Positions 14,482-23,955 of a stretch of DNA of 40,629 nucleotides are shown here, piece by piece. The DNA is taken from the NCBI GenBank assembly GCA_030591685.1, contig JAUVAX010000019.1:1-40629 (forward strand), in the 5' to 3' direction. How positions within the stretch are numbered: position 1 is the stretch's first letter; each line of letters begins with the position of its first letter. Below the pieces are notes generated by a model that was given only the letters and a program-made list of their open reading frames with translations, was not told where the DNA came from and made no database searches. A program made the position numbers and the translations under genes. The stretch comes from Pseudobdellovibrionaceae bacterium. Lineage in GTDB: Bacteria; Bdellovibrionota; Bdellovibrionia; Bdellovibrionales; UBA1609.

Positions 14482-16983
14482 TTAATTTTTTGCCGATTTA
14501 GGGATTGCATACTTCTTTTTAGGGCAGTTATTTTTCAGTGCCGATCTGTAGCTCCCTATTTCGTCCTCCCAATACTCTCCCGTGACACTCCATGTGAGGG
14601 TCTGCTTAGGCTTTATACTTGAGGGGAGCCTGTTTGCACCAGATGTTCTACCCCCTGCTGACAGGTACCTAATGTTCTCTCCACTGCCTGCGAAAACCTC
14701 GTAGCGTAAAAACTCATTGTTTTCAACTACACGGCTCATATGCTTTGCAATAAGTTTCATGTTCGTTTTTAATGCGTAGCTGGCGATAGACCTTAATTTA
14801 GACTTTTCTTTATTGAGCCTTTTTGAAACTCGTTTTTTTAACTGATTAAAACCCTTTTTACTGTTTTCTAAGACTGATAATTTAAATCGGGCTTCGTTAT
14901 AGGCCCTTATTTTTATGGCCTTTAGCTTTTTCCATGATTTAACAAGAGCTAGTTTTTCATCTGTCTTATGTGTTCTTGCTGATTTTATTTTAGCCTTTAA
15001 TGTCGCTATGCTCTTTCGAGCACGGCCCATTTTTCTTTTTGTTTTATATTTATCTTTCTTTATATAACTACTAATAAATCTAAACTGCGCCAGCTCATCT
15101 GCTTTCTGATTGAGTGAATCCTGATGGTTTAAAAAATTACGCTTTCGCGCCATCTCTCGAATCACCTGATAGGGTAATCCCTTTACGGTCGCCGAGCTCT
15201 TTCCGGCAAGGTATTTTTTTAATGTATTATAGTAGCTTTTTGAACTTTTGTTTTTTCTTATATATGCTTTTATGTTCTTCAACCAAGGCTTATAATTTTG
15301 CTCCATAAGGCCAAGAGTTTGGTACGCATCCCCGTACTGACAAATATTAATATATCCAATACTTCTAACAGCATAGCTTTCAGGAATGAATACGGCTTTA
15401 AAGTACGGCGAGTGCAGTGAATACATATTACCAATGGCGCCCGAGACATCACCAAGCATAAGCTGAGTCCAACCCTGCTCGACAAGGGCACTCACCCATA
15501 AAGGGTGGTCCTTGCCAACCTTTAAGTACTCAACATGAGAAAGCTTATATTGACCGGTTTGAAAGTAAATACGGCCTAAATCTGTAGAAATTAAATTTTC
15601 TAAATTTGTATTATTCACCGAACTCTTATCCATCCACTGACGCGCTTTTAATAAGGTAGCTATAGCCGTTTTTGGCTGGCCGCCTGCATACTGGGCCACG
15701 GCCAGTATGAATAATGACTTTGGATAATGCTCACTTTTAGTTTGTACTTTTTGAGCCCATTTCGCGGCCAATTTAAAGTTTCGCTTTTTAGCCTCTGTGC
15801 GCGCTAAAATAAAATGAACTCTATTAAGGCCACCATCTGGAATAAGTGATTTATTTTTAATACCCTTAATGGCAGCAGCAATGCGCGGCTCGTACTCTAT
15901 AGGTAAACCTTGAAGTACTAACTCTATGGCCTTAGGGCTAAAATAAGGGTCCTCACTGGAAATAACCCTTACAAGACGAATTGTACTCTCAGAGTAAAAA
16001 CCCATCTTATGAGAACAAGCACCTAAATGAAAGTTCGCCTCTCTTGAAAACTCAGGTACATTTGACAACTCATCAAATAAACCCACAACCGCATGACACT
16101 GCCCACCCTTTGAGTATAAAATTAAGGCTGAGAGCATTTTTCTTTCATTTTTAGTGAGCCTTAACATACCCCTTTCATCTATAGATGCCTCAGGGGTTAA
16201 TTGAGGGCTTATAGCCTCTATGGTTTTAAGAGTAACAACCTTTGCCACGCCAAAATCTTTAAACTTTATATTTTTTGCGTTCTTTATTTTTTTTAATTTA
16301 GTTTTTAACCATGTCTTTACTAACTTTCTATTTACCGTCTCTTTTGACTGGAGCTTTTTGGCTAATTTATAATTTGGTGAATGAATATTTAATTGACTGA
16401 TTTGCATGTCATTTTTAGAAACCTGCGGCTCTTGACCGATGTTTAGTCTTGGCAGGATAGAGACTTTTATTTTTATTGTCCTTAACCGCCCTGACTTCGC
16501 CTTTATTTTTTTACGGCTATAAAGTGAAAATGTAGGCACTCCTGATTTCGTTTTCTTAAGTCCTAAGTCCCCTTGAGTGCCCTTATCGTTAACTTTTAAG
16601 GGCCTATATTGACTCAACTGACTCTTCACACTCTTGACTGAAGTTAAACTATCATTAGCCTCAGTAGAGCTGTACTTTGGCAACTGTGAATAAAGCTCAT
16701 TAACTCTTGCTTCAGATTTTTTTTGCTCCTGCTTTATTTTTTGATCTAAAAGACTTATTTTTTCAGCTCTTTTTTTAGTGTGCGGCTCACTGGTTTTACT
16801 TACAGGGGCGTACTGTTTTTTTATGCCTGCTCGTATGACCTTTGTCTTTTTCTTCACCCATGTTTTTATGCTCATCCACGTCGACTGACTGGTTGTTGAC
16901 TTAACTGAATAGGCCCCCTCAATCAATCGAGCCTGTGAGCTGAGTGAAAAAATTAAAACTAGGCTTATAACAAAAGTTCTCAT
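14482..16983 (-). CDS. large secreted TPR/coiled-coil protein, GltC-like
   Basis: The 833-residue product has a signal peptide (MRTFVISLVLIFSLSSQA), a basic, low-complexity N-terminal third, and TPR-type helical repeats at about 290-560. A long Lys-rich coiled coil follows at about 635-740. The C-terminal segment contains FAGSGENIRYLSAGG and GEYWEDEIGSYRSAL. The passages WVSALVEQGWTQLMLGDVSGA and FIPESYAVRSIGYINICQYG resemble the TPR protein encoded with outer-membrane barrels in myxobacterial gliding clusters (GltC with GltA/GltB). Here too it follows a barrel gene, after 14 bases. It probably acts as a periplasmic scaffold for the barrel. The GltC link is by architecture and context, not alignment. 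Confidence 0.75.
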   Translation of the reverse strand: MRTFVISLVLIFSLSSQARLIEGAYSVKSTTSQSTWMSIKTWVKKKTKVIRAGIKKQYAPVSKTSEPHTKKRAEKISLLDQKIKQEQKKSEARVNELYSQLPKYSSTEANDSLTSVKSVKSQLSQYRPLKVNDKGTQGDLGLKKTKSGVPTFSLYSRKKIKAKSGRLRTIKIKVSILPRLNIGQEPQVSKNDMQISQLNIHSPNYKLAKKLQSKETVNRKLVKTWLKTKLKKIKNAKNIKFKDFGVAKVVTLKTIEAISPQLTPEASIDERGMLRLTKNERKMLSALILYSKGGQCHAVVGLFDELSNVPEFSREANFHLGACSHKMGFYSESTIRLVRVISSEDPYFSPKAIELVLQGLPIEYEPRIAAAIKGIKNKSLIPDGGLNRVHFILARTEAKKRNFKLAAKWAQKVQTKSEHYPKSLFILAVAQYAGGQPKTAIATLLKARQWMDKSSVNNTNLENLISTDLGRIYFQTGQYKLSHVEYLKVGKDHPLWVSALVEQGWTQLMLGDVSGAIGNMYSLHSPYFKAVFIPESYAVRSIGYINICQYGDAYQTLGLMEQNYKPWLKNIKAYIRKNKSSKSYYNTLKKYLAGKSSATVKGLPYQVIREMARKRNFLNHQDSLNQKADELAQFRFISSYIKKDKYKTKRKMGRARKSIATLKAKIKSARTHKTDEKLALVKSWKKLKAIKIRAYNEARFKLSVLENSKKGFNQLKKRVSKRLNKEKSKLRSIASYALKTNMKLIAKHMSRVVENNEFLRYEVFAGSGENIRYLSAGGRTSGANRLPSSIKPKQTLTWSVTGEYWEDEIGSYRSALKNNCPKKKYAIPKSAKN

Positions 16984-16997
16984 TAACTATCCTTACT

Positions 16998-17843
16998 TTA
17001 AAAATAAAATGATACGCCAAAAGTAAACAAGGTGGCGTTTGTTGTTCGGCTACGCTTTGGGTTGCCAGTCACATAATCTAGTATTTCTTCTTTAAAAAAG
17101 GTGTTTTTTAGATCTGCCCTCAAAGCAATATGTCTACCTATAAAGATATATTGAGTTATATCTACACCATATGAAATTGAAGACTGACTACTGGTTTCAG
17201 TTCTGAAGTTTGGCGTTACCCCCACTCTAAACAGCTGATCATAACTGACAGTTCCTATATGTGGGGTGATAGCCATATCTAGGTACACAATTTTTTTGCC
17301 CAGAACACTCACTTTAGCGTATACAGGCACATAGGTGTACCCCACTTGAATTTGACTTTTTATCCTTCCATAATCCGGCTTCAACGACGTTGTATTTCCT
17401 GGTGCTCCTAAAAAAGCATCTATTAACTCTCCGTCTCTTAAATCATATTCTTGATAGGAGACCTGTACCCCCGACCGTTCGCTAAAAAAATAATTGCCCG
17501 TCAAGGACAACGCATAACCCTGATTATAGGGATCATTAATTGGTACGCCGTACATTAAAGAGACCACATATTTATTTTTTTTCGTATAAGTTCTATTTTG
17601 TACAACTGTAAAATCAGTATCCTTAGGTGCCCAGTACTTTTTTTCAAGGCCCGTAATATCTAACTTGTCTGAAGTCTTCTTTTTAGTTTTTGATTTCACT
17701 GATTTTTTTACAGATTTTTTGCGTGAGTACTGTTTAGACTGCGCATAAGAGGACTCCCCAAACAGAACTAATGTACAAAACATTATTAGTAATCCAAAGT
17801 TAAACCACTGTAACCACTTATTATTTTTTAAATCTCTTGTCAT
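16998..17843 (-). CDS. outer-membrane beta-barrel protein with lysine-rich neck, GltA/GltB-like
   Basis: The 281-residue product has a long signal sequence (hydrophobic 14-34, cleavage near SSYAQS), a Lys/Ser-rich neck (about residues 38-62, repeats of KKSVK type), and then amphipathic strands to a C-terminal YF ending. That C-terminal aromatic residue is the usual barrel-insertion signal. The segment FTVVQNRTYTKKNKYVVSLM followed by YFFSERSGVQVSY is typical of the delta-proteobacterial outer-membrane barrel domain found in gliding clusters. In Myxococcus, GltA and GltB are such barrels at the outer-membrane end of the Glt complex. The gene leads the second unit. The basic neck might contact peptidoglycan or acidic partner proteins. 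Confidence 0.8.
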   Translation of the reverse strand: MTRDLKNNKWLQWFNFGLLIMFCTLVLFGESSYAQSKQYSRKKSVKKSVKSKTKKKTSDKLDITGLEKKYWAPKDTDFTVVQNRTYTKKNKYVVSLMYGVPINDPYNQGYALSLTGNYFFSERSGVQVSYQEYDLRDGELIDAFLGAPGNTTSLKPDYGRIKSQIQVGYTYVPVYAKVSVLGKKIVYLDMAITPHIGTVSYDQLFRVGVTPNFRTETSSQSSISYGVDITQYIFIGRHIALRADLKNTFFKEEILDYVTGNPKRSRTTNATLFTFGVSFYF

Positions 17844-18341
17844 ACGATCATCCCGTTAATGTTCATCCTAAAGACAAATCGGATACAAGTGTTTAAATCG
17901 TTAACTCTGACAATAAATTTTCGCCAATAATTACATGATGTTAACTATATCTTAGACAGTTTCTTAAACTTTCAAAGACTGTGAAAACTTGTTTAACAAA
18001 AAAATGAATTTTGGCTTCCCTACATGAGCTGTAATCTAAAACATGAAGAAAATAGAAGCACTAAAGAGCCCCTGCCATATGAACTCTAACCTAAAGTATA
18101 GATAATACCTGACTGGCAATATAAAAATCCTATCTTAAATTGAGACTCTTTGATTTTACAATATCTGAAGCGGTAACAGGATTGGGCATATTATGTATTT
18201 AAATGATACAAGGGACTCAATAGTTAAAACAGAGTCACTTGCTCGACTTAAAGTAAGGTCACAAAGTAAGATCACGGAGAACCGAGTCAGACCAAGGAGC
18301 CCCCTGCCTGTTGGCATACACATGCCTTAGGCCTCTATGGA
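17844..18341. other. 498-base intergenic region between the two gliding units
   Basis: The minus strand should carry the promoter of the barrel unit. A TATAGT box lies at 17949-17944 without a good -35. On the plus strand, TTGAGA (18140-18145), a 16-base spacer and TATCTG (18162-18167) could start a short transcript. That transcript would cross a tandem repeat (18250-18275) and two hairpins: GGCAT/ATGCC at 18313-18326, and CCTCTA/TAGAGG at 18332-18348 followed by GTGCTTTT. The second hairpin overlaps the stop of the FHA gene. No protein-coding gene is convincing here. Confidence 0.35.
18250..18275. repeat. two tandem 13-bp direct repeats
   Basis: AAAGTAAGGTCAC (18250-18262) is followed directly by AAAGTAAGATCAC (18263-18275), a single mismatch. 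The repeat lies about 70 bases beyond the stop of the FHA/AgmX-type gene and about 410 bases upstream of the barrel gene. It could be a protein-binding site or part of a small RNA; nothing in the sequence decides this. Confidence 0.5.
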
Positions 18342-19835
18342 CTAGAGGGTGCTTTTAAATAAAAATGGATAAGACACACTGACCTCCGTGCCACCTTTTG
18401 GTTTTGGAAACTTCCATTTAGCTACTTTTCGTAACATACAACCCTCTACCATTCGGCTGTTCATCGTCGAAGAACCTATACCTTGAGCACTCACCCTCCC
18501 ATTACCAGCAATAGTAAACCGAACAAGTACTTTACCATACAGACCCGGATGAGCGGCCAATTGACGTTCGTAGCAGTACCTGATTTGCCCCAGATAGGTT
18601 GCAATAACCCTTGCAATCACCTCTCTTGGTAGGCCCCCCTCGATAACAGTTTCTTCTTCAATTATACCAACATCTGCTGTGCCAATGCCCCCAGTGGAGA
18701 GGCTGGCTGTGCCTCTAAAATTTGTTGCGCCGCCCCCTTTACCCCCTGTAGAAACGCCTGCCACTTTAAATGATTTACCTAATTTTGAACTAGAGGCCCC
18801 AACACTGGCCCGACCCATCCTAGACAAAGCACGACCTGATGGCCCAGAGCCAGCAACTCTCCCCGTAGCCCTAATAAGGTGTGCTGTTTTAGAAGCTCGT
18901 TTTGCTATCTTACCAATAAGCTTTGATAAGCCCGAGGCCTTTAGCTTATTAACCACCTTGACCACTGTTTTTTGCTTAGATAATTTTGTAATCGTTGTCG
19001 ATTTAGAGCTTATTGACCGTGCCGCCGGCTGCCGATTGGCGATTTTCGACTGACTTTTTTTAGCCTGAGCCTTGAACTTTTTAACAGACTTTGCGTCAAA
19101 TATTATTTTTGTGTACTTATTCACTTTTGGCTTATTCTCATCCGCAACCTCTTCACTATTGTTTGGGGATAAAATCATAATCGATGTAAATATCAACATT
19201 AAAGCTAAAGCGCCCAGAAGAGGTTTTTTTAACGAAGGGTCTACAAAGTTTTTTACCTTTTCAGAAGGGCTATAATCAAGCTCATGGCAATCTATTATAC
19301 GTTGCTGTATTTCTGTATCACCAAAAGTGCAACTCAACCATTTACCACCCTCTGGTGGCGCTAAGATATTATCTTTCTTATCATACAAAAAGTGATAAGA
19401 GCTCGATTCCGGCAACAGAATAGTTTCAATAACATAATCAAGCTTTCTAACAACAATTTGATGGCGCCTGCAGTTTGTAAAAAGTTTCTTTTTATTAACG
19501 TTTTCTTTCGAGAAAAGTGTGCTCTCTACTATTTTTGGAGCGAGCTTTAATACATGCTCCCCAATGTGAATAGTGGTGAGTTTATGTATTTTTCTTTCAA
19601 CAATCTTATTAGACTGCAGCCAAGTCCCCGACTCACTACACAAGTCAGAAATGACCCAGTTGTTGTTTAAAAACTCAATATGAGCATGAAAGGGGGACAC
19701 ATGATCACCCAAAAGCCTTAATGTCGCCTCACGAGAGCTCCCAAGGGTTGTTAAGCCAGAGGTGTGTTTGATTCTATGGCGACCCATAAACTTTTCTTTA
19801 TAACTATGCTGAATTTCTAATTCTATACGCTTCAT
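18342..19835 (-). CDS. gltG: GltG-like FHA - transmembrane - AgmX/PglI C-terminal domain protein
   Basis: The 497-residue protein joins cytoplasm and periplasm in the gliding machine. A forkhead-associated domain spans about 25-100 (LGSSREATL, SPFHAHIEF with the conserved His). The usual Gly-Arg and Asn-Gly phosphopeptide residues are replaced, so phosphothreonine binding is doubtful. One transmembrane helix (about 205-223) is followed by a long basic and Gly/Ser-rich periplasmic linker (240-400). The TonB-like AgmX/PglI C-terminal domain (401-497) has Cys421 in IRYCYERQLAAHPGLYGKV, Cys466 in VEGCMLRKVAKWKFPKPKGG, and a final SYPFLF strand. This domain order matches myxobacterial GltG. The C-terminal domain would contact the barrel or TPR proteins. 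It is the last gene of the first unit. Confidence 0.87.
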   Translation of the reverse strand: MKRIELEIQHSYKEKFMGRHRIKHTSGLTTLGSSREATLRLLGDHVSPFHAHIEFLNNNWVISDLCSESGTWLQSNKIVERKIHKLTTIHIGEHVLKLAPKIVESTLFSKENVNKKKLFTNCRRHQIVVRKLDYVIETILLPESSSYHFLYDKKDNILAPPEGGKWLSCTFGDTEIQQRIIDCHELDYSPSEKVKNFVDPSLKKPLLGALALMLIFTSIMILSPNNSEEVADENKPKVNKYTKIIFDAKSVKKFKAQAKKSQSKIANRQPAARSISSKSTTITKLSKQKTVVKVVNKLKASGLSKLIGKIAKRASKTAHLIRATGRVAGSGPSGRALSRMGRASVGASSSKLGKSFKVAGVSTGGKGGGATNFRGTASLSTGGIGTADVGIIEEETVIEGGLPREVIARVIATYLGQIRYCYERQLAAHPGLYGKVLVRFTIAGNGRVSAQGIGSSTMNSRMVEGCMLRKVAKWKFPKPKGGTEVSVSYPFLFKSTL

Positions 19836-19837
19836 TT

Positions 19838-20074
19838 TTACCTCAAGTAATCTACTGATTCCTTAATCTCACTATCAAATTTATTTTTCACTTTATAAAG
19901 GGGGATAAATTTCAAGCCCCTTTTTTGCATTAAATAAGCTCCATCTGGGTTTCTTGAAACTCCATCAACGGAGGCTCCGTCAAAACTAACGTTTTGCTTT
20001 TTTCTGTAAATAACATTTTTTGAAAATGCCGGGAGCACGATGCTCATCGATAGAACAATAATAAAGGCTCTCAT
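19838..20074 (-). CDS. small secreted protein in the gliding unit
   Basis: The 78-residue product has a signal peptide (MRAFIIVLSMSIVLPAFS) and a short mature part of about 60 residues with the segment DGAYLMQKRGLKFIPLYKVK. Its ATG overlaps the stop of the TPR lipoprotein gene as ATGA, and its stop lies two bases from the FHA gene, so it is a true gene of the operon. Position between GltE-like and GltG-like genes recalls GltF of Myxococcus. The protein is too short to confirm this. Confidence 0.65.
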   Translation of the reverse strand: MRAFIIVLSMSIVLPAFSKNVIYRKKQNVSFDGASVDGVSRNPDGAYLMQKRGLKFIPLYKVKNKFDSEIKESVDYLR

Positions 20075-21000
20075 TTAGTAACCCCTTTCTTTTTTGTTTT
20101 GCTCAGTGAAGATAGATTTCTTTTTTTTGTAAGCTTCTGAGTTTGAACTATTTTAGATTTTAAATTTTTTATCTTTTTCTTTACACTAACCCCTGTAACC
20201 TTAATTACTTTTGATTGCCCATGGTCACTTTGCAAGTCTTCATAGGCATCAAGAGCCGCACTTAAATTTAGTAGCTTTTCCTCATACAGTAGCGCTAAAT
20301 TCAGTCTTGCAATTAGGCTTTTTGAATTTTTACGTAGTGATTTTTTAAGGTGAGTCACTGCTAACTTATGCTCTCCTGTATCTATATAAACTTGACTGAT
20401 GCCATGTAGAGCCGATAAGTTATCTGACTCTTTTGTGAGCACATACTTATAGTGTTCTAAAGCCTTTGAAGGCATCGCATCTCTGGCATAAATTTGAGCT
20501 AAAAACAGGTGTGCTTCAATAATTTTCGGATCTAACGAGAGCGCCTTCTCCAAACTCTTCACAGCAAGAGTTTGGTTTTTTAACTTCCAGTGAATCCTGG
20601 CTTTTTGAAACTCAAGCAGCCCTACATTTGGTGCTTTCTTTTGGGCCAAATCAACCATCCATAAGGCTCTTTCAAAGTGTTTACTATGCAGTGCCGACAA
20701 GCTTAAATAGTAAGCCCCCCAGGGAGCCTTTGAGTGCTTTTCAAGCATTAATCGACTGACAGTGAGCACTCGCTTCCAACGGTTCACCTTTACGCATGAA
20801 TTAGCATAGGACATCAATGATTTTAACTCTTTGAATTTTTTTAATACGTGAGTCCCCTTACAATCTCTTGAGCTCACATCAGACATTGATTTGGGCTCAT
20901 ACTTTGATTTAAAGTTTAAGACCTTTTGCTTGTTAGTAGGACCGACACTGGCACAGGCAGTAAACATAAACGCAAATAAAAGTATATAAATTAACTTCAT
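20071..21000 (-). CDS. gltE: TPR outer-membrane-type lipoprotein, GltE (AglT)-like
   Basis: The 309-residue product starts with a lipoprotein signal (MKLIYILLFAFMFTACAS) with lipid attachment at Cys16. About six TPR repeats follow between residues 60 and 270, for example AKRVEKAL-type pairs such as LAQIYARDAMPSKALEHYKYV. The C-terminal 40 residues are strongly basic. In Myxococcus, GltE (AglT) is a TPR lipoprotein encoded next to GltD and GltG, which fits this position. TPR lipoproteins of this type act as periplasmic docking platforms. The gene overlaps the GltD-like gene upstream and the small secreted gene downstream, each by four bases. Confidence 0.78.
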   Translation of the reverse strand: MKLIYILLFAFMFTACASVGPTNKQKVLNFKSKYEPKSMSDVSSRDCKGTHVLKKFKELKSLMSYANSCVKVNRWKRVLTVSRLMLEKHSKAPWGAYYLSLSALHSKHFERALWMVDLAQKKAPNVGLLEFQKARIHWKLKNQTLAVKSLEKALSLDPKIIEAHLFLAQIYARDAMPSKALEHYKYVLTKESDNLSALHGISQVYIDTGEHKLAVTHLKKSLRKNSKSLIARLNLALLYEEKLLNLSAALDAYEDLQSDHGQSKVIKVTGVSVKKKIKNLKSKIVQTQKLTKKRNLSSLSKTKKKGVTK

Positions 21001-23948
21001 AATGCCCCTCCGTATTCAATGGCCAAAACTGGAGGCAGGTGACCCACTTTAACTAGGCTTGGCAGTGACTTAACCATATTGGCCTCGTTCAACTTATTTT
21101 GCAACTCAGTAACACTGCCATCATGTAATTGATACTTTTTAGCTAAGCTCAGGGCCTCTGAAAGAGTCTCAACACTACGCTCTTCCACTGGGTATGCTAT
21201 TTTTTCAATTTCTTGCCGAAAGGTAGGCTCATCTTTACTTTCAAGACCTCTTGGTGTTGGCATATTTAAAAGGCTTTTATAAAAATTCTTATATATGCTC
21301 GTCAACCGGGTCATTGCTTTAACAGAAACCCCAGGGTCCCCGTATCTAATGGCCGATTCGTAAGCTCTTTGTGCTTTATCGAGTTTTCCTGTTTTTAAAT
21401 TTAATACTAAGGATAATCGATCTAAACTTGTTTTTAAACTTTGGTTTTCAAATTCACCTTGTAAAATTTCTGCCTGTATAAATCGAGCTCGAGCTTTTGC
21501 ATATGTAGAAGCTTTAGAGCCCATGCTTAATATTTTCTTTGCCTCAACAAAGGCCTTTGGCAATTGATTTGTTTTAGCATAATTTTCAACATATTTAAGT
21601 TGAGCCAAGCTGGCATCAGGTTGAAACTTATTTTTTATAATTATATTAAGTATCCTTTGATGGGCCTTTGATAAGGGCTTTGAAGACTCCAAAATCTCCA
21701 AACTCTTAAGGGCCTGGTGCTGAATCTTTTTATTGGGGCTATTTAACAACTTAAAGTAAAGGGCCTTTGCCTTTTTTGTTTTACCTGATAAAAAATAAAA
21801 ATCAGCTGCTAATGTTAACCATTTAACAGACTCTTTTTTATCCTTCTTACTTAAAGACTCTAAAATAACTGCAGCTCTCTGAGTATTACCAATCGCCTCG
21901 TATGATTGGGCCGCCTTTACTAATGCCTCTTTTACGTGAGGGGCCGCTGGAAAAAGTCGGTAGTAAGATTCAGCGGCCTTCGCGCCGACGAGGAAATCCT
22001 GCATCTTATAATGGATTTGTATCGCATTCCACCAAGCCTTTTCTGCTAATTCTGACTTAGGGTTTTGTATGGCAAACTTTTTGTAATCACTAGCGGCCTT
22101 TTTAAGCTTTCCCTTTTCTTCAGTCTTTTGAACAAGTAGAAAGTAAGACTGCTCGTAGAGGTGATTTAATTTTATTTTTCTACCCTTTGACTTCTCTCTT
22201 TTTATTAATTTATATACATAAGTTTTTAATTGAGCGTAATCCTTTTGGATATTTAAAATATCAAGGTAAATATCCTGGGCCTTAATCCCCTTTTTATGGT
22301 CCTTGTAGGATTCACCAAGTACTATAAACTTAAGTTTAGCTTCTTTGTACCTGGCTTTCTCGTAGGCGATAAGCCCTAGTTTAAACTCAACATCTAACCG
22401 GTGTTTACCTCTTTTATGATTGCTAATGTAATTATTTGATAATTTAACGAGACTCTTTTCATCTGTATCGTTCCATTTATCTTTAACTGATTTTTGCAGA
22501 CTCACAATGGCTGCATACCGTGAATCATGTGCCATCTGGCCTTTACTGGACTTAGTCCCCAGCACATAACTGCCCACAAGGCTATACTGTGATGATGCAA
22601 GGGAGTACTTTTTTAATTGAAATAACAGGTCCGCATATATATATCGAGCCTTTGTAGCAACAGATCCTTTAGTGTTATGAGATAAATACACAGAGAACGC
22701 CCCCTCTGCCGAATGGGCAAATACTGGGTGCGTGGGGTTCTTTTTCCATAGTCTAATCCACTTAGAGCTTAAGTTTAGACTTAGTTTGTTCAGGTCTTTT
22801 TTGCAGTCCCTGATCTCTGTAAATCGCTTTTTATCTTTGGCACTCACCCTTGACCAATCACTCTTAAAGCAAAATTCATCGTAAGCTTTGAGGTGTGAGA
22901 CCACCTGAGGCCTGTTTTTCATATCTTCATAGTTTTCAACCCTATATCGGTGGGCCGTAGGTAACAACGATGAGCTGGTTTCATTTTCTATAAAATCCTT
23001 TAAAATAATTTCTCGACTTTTATACTTACTGTGAATTTTATAAAGGTGTGAAAGTTTCATTATGTAAACACTGGCATCAAGTTCGCCAGCCCACTTTTTA
23101 AAGTACTCGTAACCTCTATTAGCTGAGTGGACATCTTCAAAAAATAAACTCATATCGCCAAGGGCTTCCTTTCTTAAATCAAGCCTCGCATCAATATTAT
23201 TTTTTACTACATAACGGCCATATTTAACAACATCCTCTAATTGTTTTAACCCTAGGTCTGTTTTTCGCAAATTATAATAAGTCCAAGCCGCCTTATATAA
23301 ACCGTAAGGATAAACCCGTGAGTCCGGATACTTTCTAATGGCTTGAAAATGTGACAATGCGTTTTTAAAACTTTTTGCTTTATAATTGATCTCTCCTATT
23401 GCCAAATGTGCATCTGGAACAAGTGGTGAGTACGAGTAGTTTTTAACTAATTTCCAGTATTTTTTTTCGGCATTACGGCCCTGTCCTATTTGTTGATAGG
23501 CCATTCCGTTGTTAAATATAACAAGATCTATGTTTTCATATGTTGGGAATTTTGACTCAATATAGCTATAAACCCTAATGGCCTTTTTTAAAAACTTCTT
23601 AGATGATTGATTTTTAAGCGTCCTGGGCATAAATGAGATTACTTTTCTTGAATCCTTATTGAGTTCAAAAAACAATACTGTTTTTGACCTTCGAACATAC
23701 AACTCTGCAAGCCTCATTTGCATATCTGGCTCTAGAGGTGTGTTCTTGTACTTTCTTATCAGTTTTTTTAATAATTTTATGGCCTTTTTTTCAGATTTTG
23801 AGACTAATATTTCAGTTTTCAGGGCCGTAATATCTGAAGTCCCCCTCAGCTGACTCTCAATTGAGCCTTTCTGCGCTGAATAGGCCTTGAACCCACTTAA
23901 TATAGTGAGCAAAAGAATTATTAGAATGGTTTTTACCGCCTTAAACAT
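20997..23948 (-). CDS. gltD: very large periplasmic TPR protein, GltD (AgmU)-like
   Basis: The 983-residue product has a signal peptide (about 1-25) and TPR-like repeats along almost its whole length. Clear examples are MQMRLAELYVRRSK, HLAIGEINYKAKSFKNALSHF, WWNAIQIHYKMQDFLVGAKAAESYY and AADFYFLSGKTKKAKALYF. No catalytic motif is seen. GltD (AgmU) of Myxococcus is a long periplasmic TPR protein needed for gliding and encoded with GltE and GltG; order and architecture agree here. It may form a periplasmic scaffold or a moving track partner between the inner-membrane motor and outer-membrane barrels. It starts seven bases after the second TolR-like gene, joining motor and Glt genes in a single unit. 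Confidence 0.8.
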   Translation of the reverse strand: MFKAVKTILIILLLTILSGFKAYSAQKGSIESQLRGTSDITALKTEILVSKSEKKAIKLLKKLIRKYKNTPLEPDMQMRLAELYVRRSKTVLFFELNKDSRKVISFMPRTLKNQSSKKFLKKAIRVYSYIESKFPTYENIDLVIFNNGMAYQQIGQGRNAEKKYWKLVKNYSYSPLVPDAHLAIGEINYKAKSFKNALSHFQAIRKYPDSRVYPYGLYKAAWTYYNLRKTDLGLKQLEDVVKYGRYVVKNNIDARLDLRKEALGDMSLFFEDVHSANRGYEYFKKWAGELDASVYIMKLSHLYKIHSKYKSREIILKDFIENETSSSLLPTAHRYRVENYEDMKNRPQVVSHLKAYDEFCFKSDWSRVSAKDKKRFTEIRDCKKDLNKLSLNLSSKWIRLWKKNPTHPVFAHSAEGAFSVYLSHNTKGSVATKARYIYADLLFQLKKYSLASSQYSLVGSYVLGTKSSKGQMAHDSRYAAIVSLQKSVKDKWNDTDEKSLVKLSNNYISNHKRGKHRLDVEFKLGLIAYEKARYKEAKLKFIVLGESYKDHKKGIKAQDIYLDILNIQKDYAQLKTYVYKLIKREKSKGRKIKLNHLYEQSYFLLVQKTEEKGKLKKAASDYKKFAIQNPKSELAEKAWWNAIQIHYKMQDFLVGAKAAESYYRLFPAAPHVKEALVKAAQSYEAIGNTQRAAVILESLSKKDKKESVKWLTLAADFYFLSGKTKKAKALYFKLLNSPNKKIQHQALKSLEILESSKPLSKAHQRILNIIIKNKFQPDASLAQLKYVENYAKTNQLPKAFVEAKKILSMGSKASTYAKARARFIQAEILQGEFENQSLKTSLDRLSLVLNLKTGKLDKAQRAYESAIRYGDPGVSVKAMTRLTSIYKNFYKSLLNMPTPRGLESKDEPTFRQEIEKIAYPVEERSVETLSEALSLAKKYQLHDGSVTELQNKLNEANMVKSLPSLVKVGHLPPVLAIEYGGAL

Positions 23949-23955
23949 CTTTCAC

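Noticed and set aside
18193-18330. Plus-strand open frame of 45 codons in the intergenic region
   Set aside because: There is no ribosome-binding site in good position, the composition is unremarkable, and it crosses a tandem repeat and a hairpin. A non-coding transcript is the better explanation, if anything is made.
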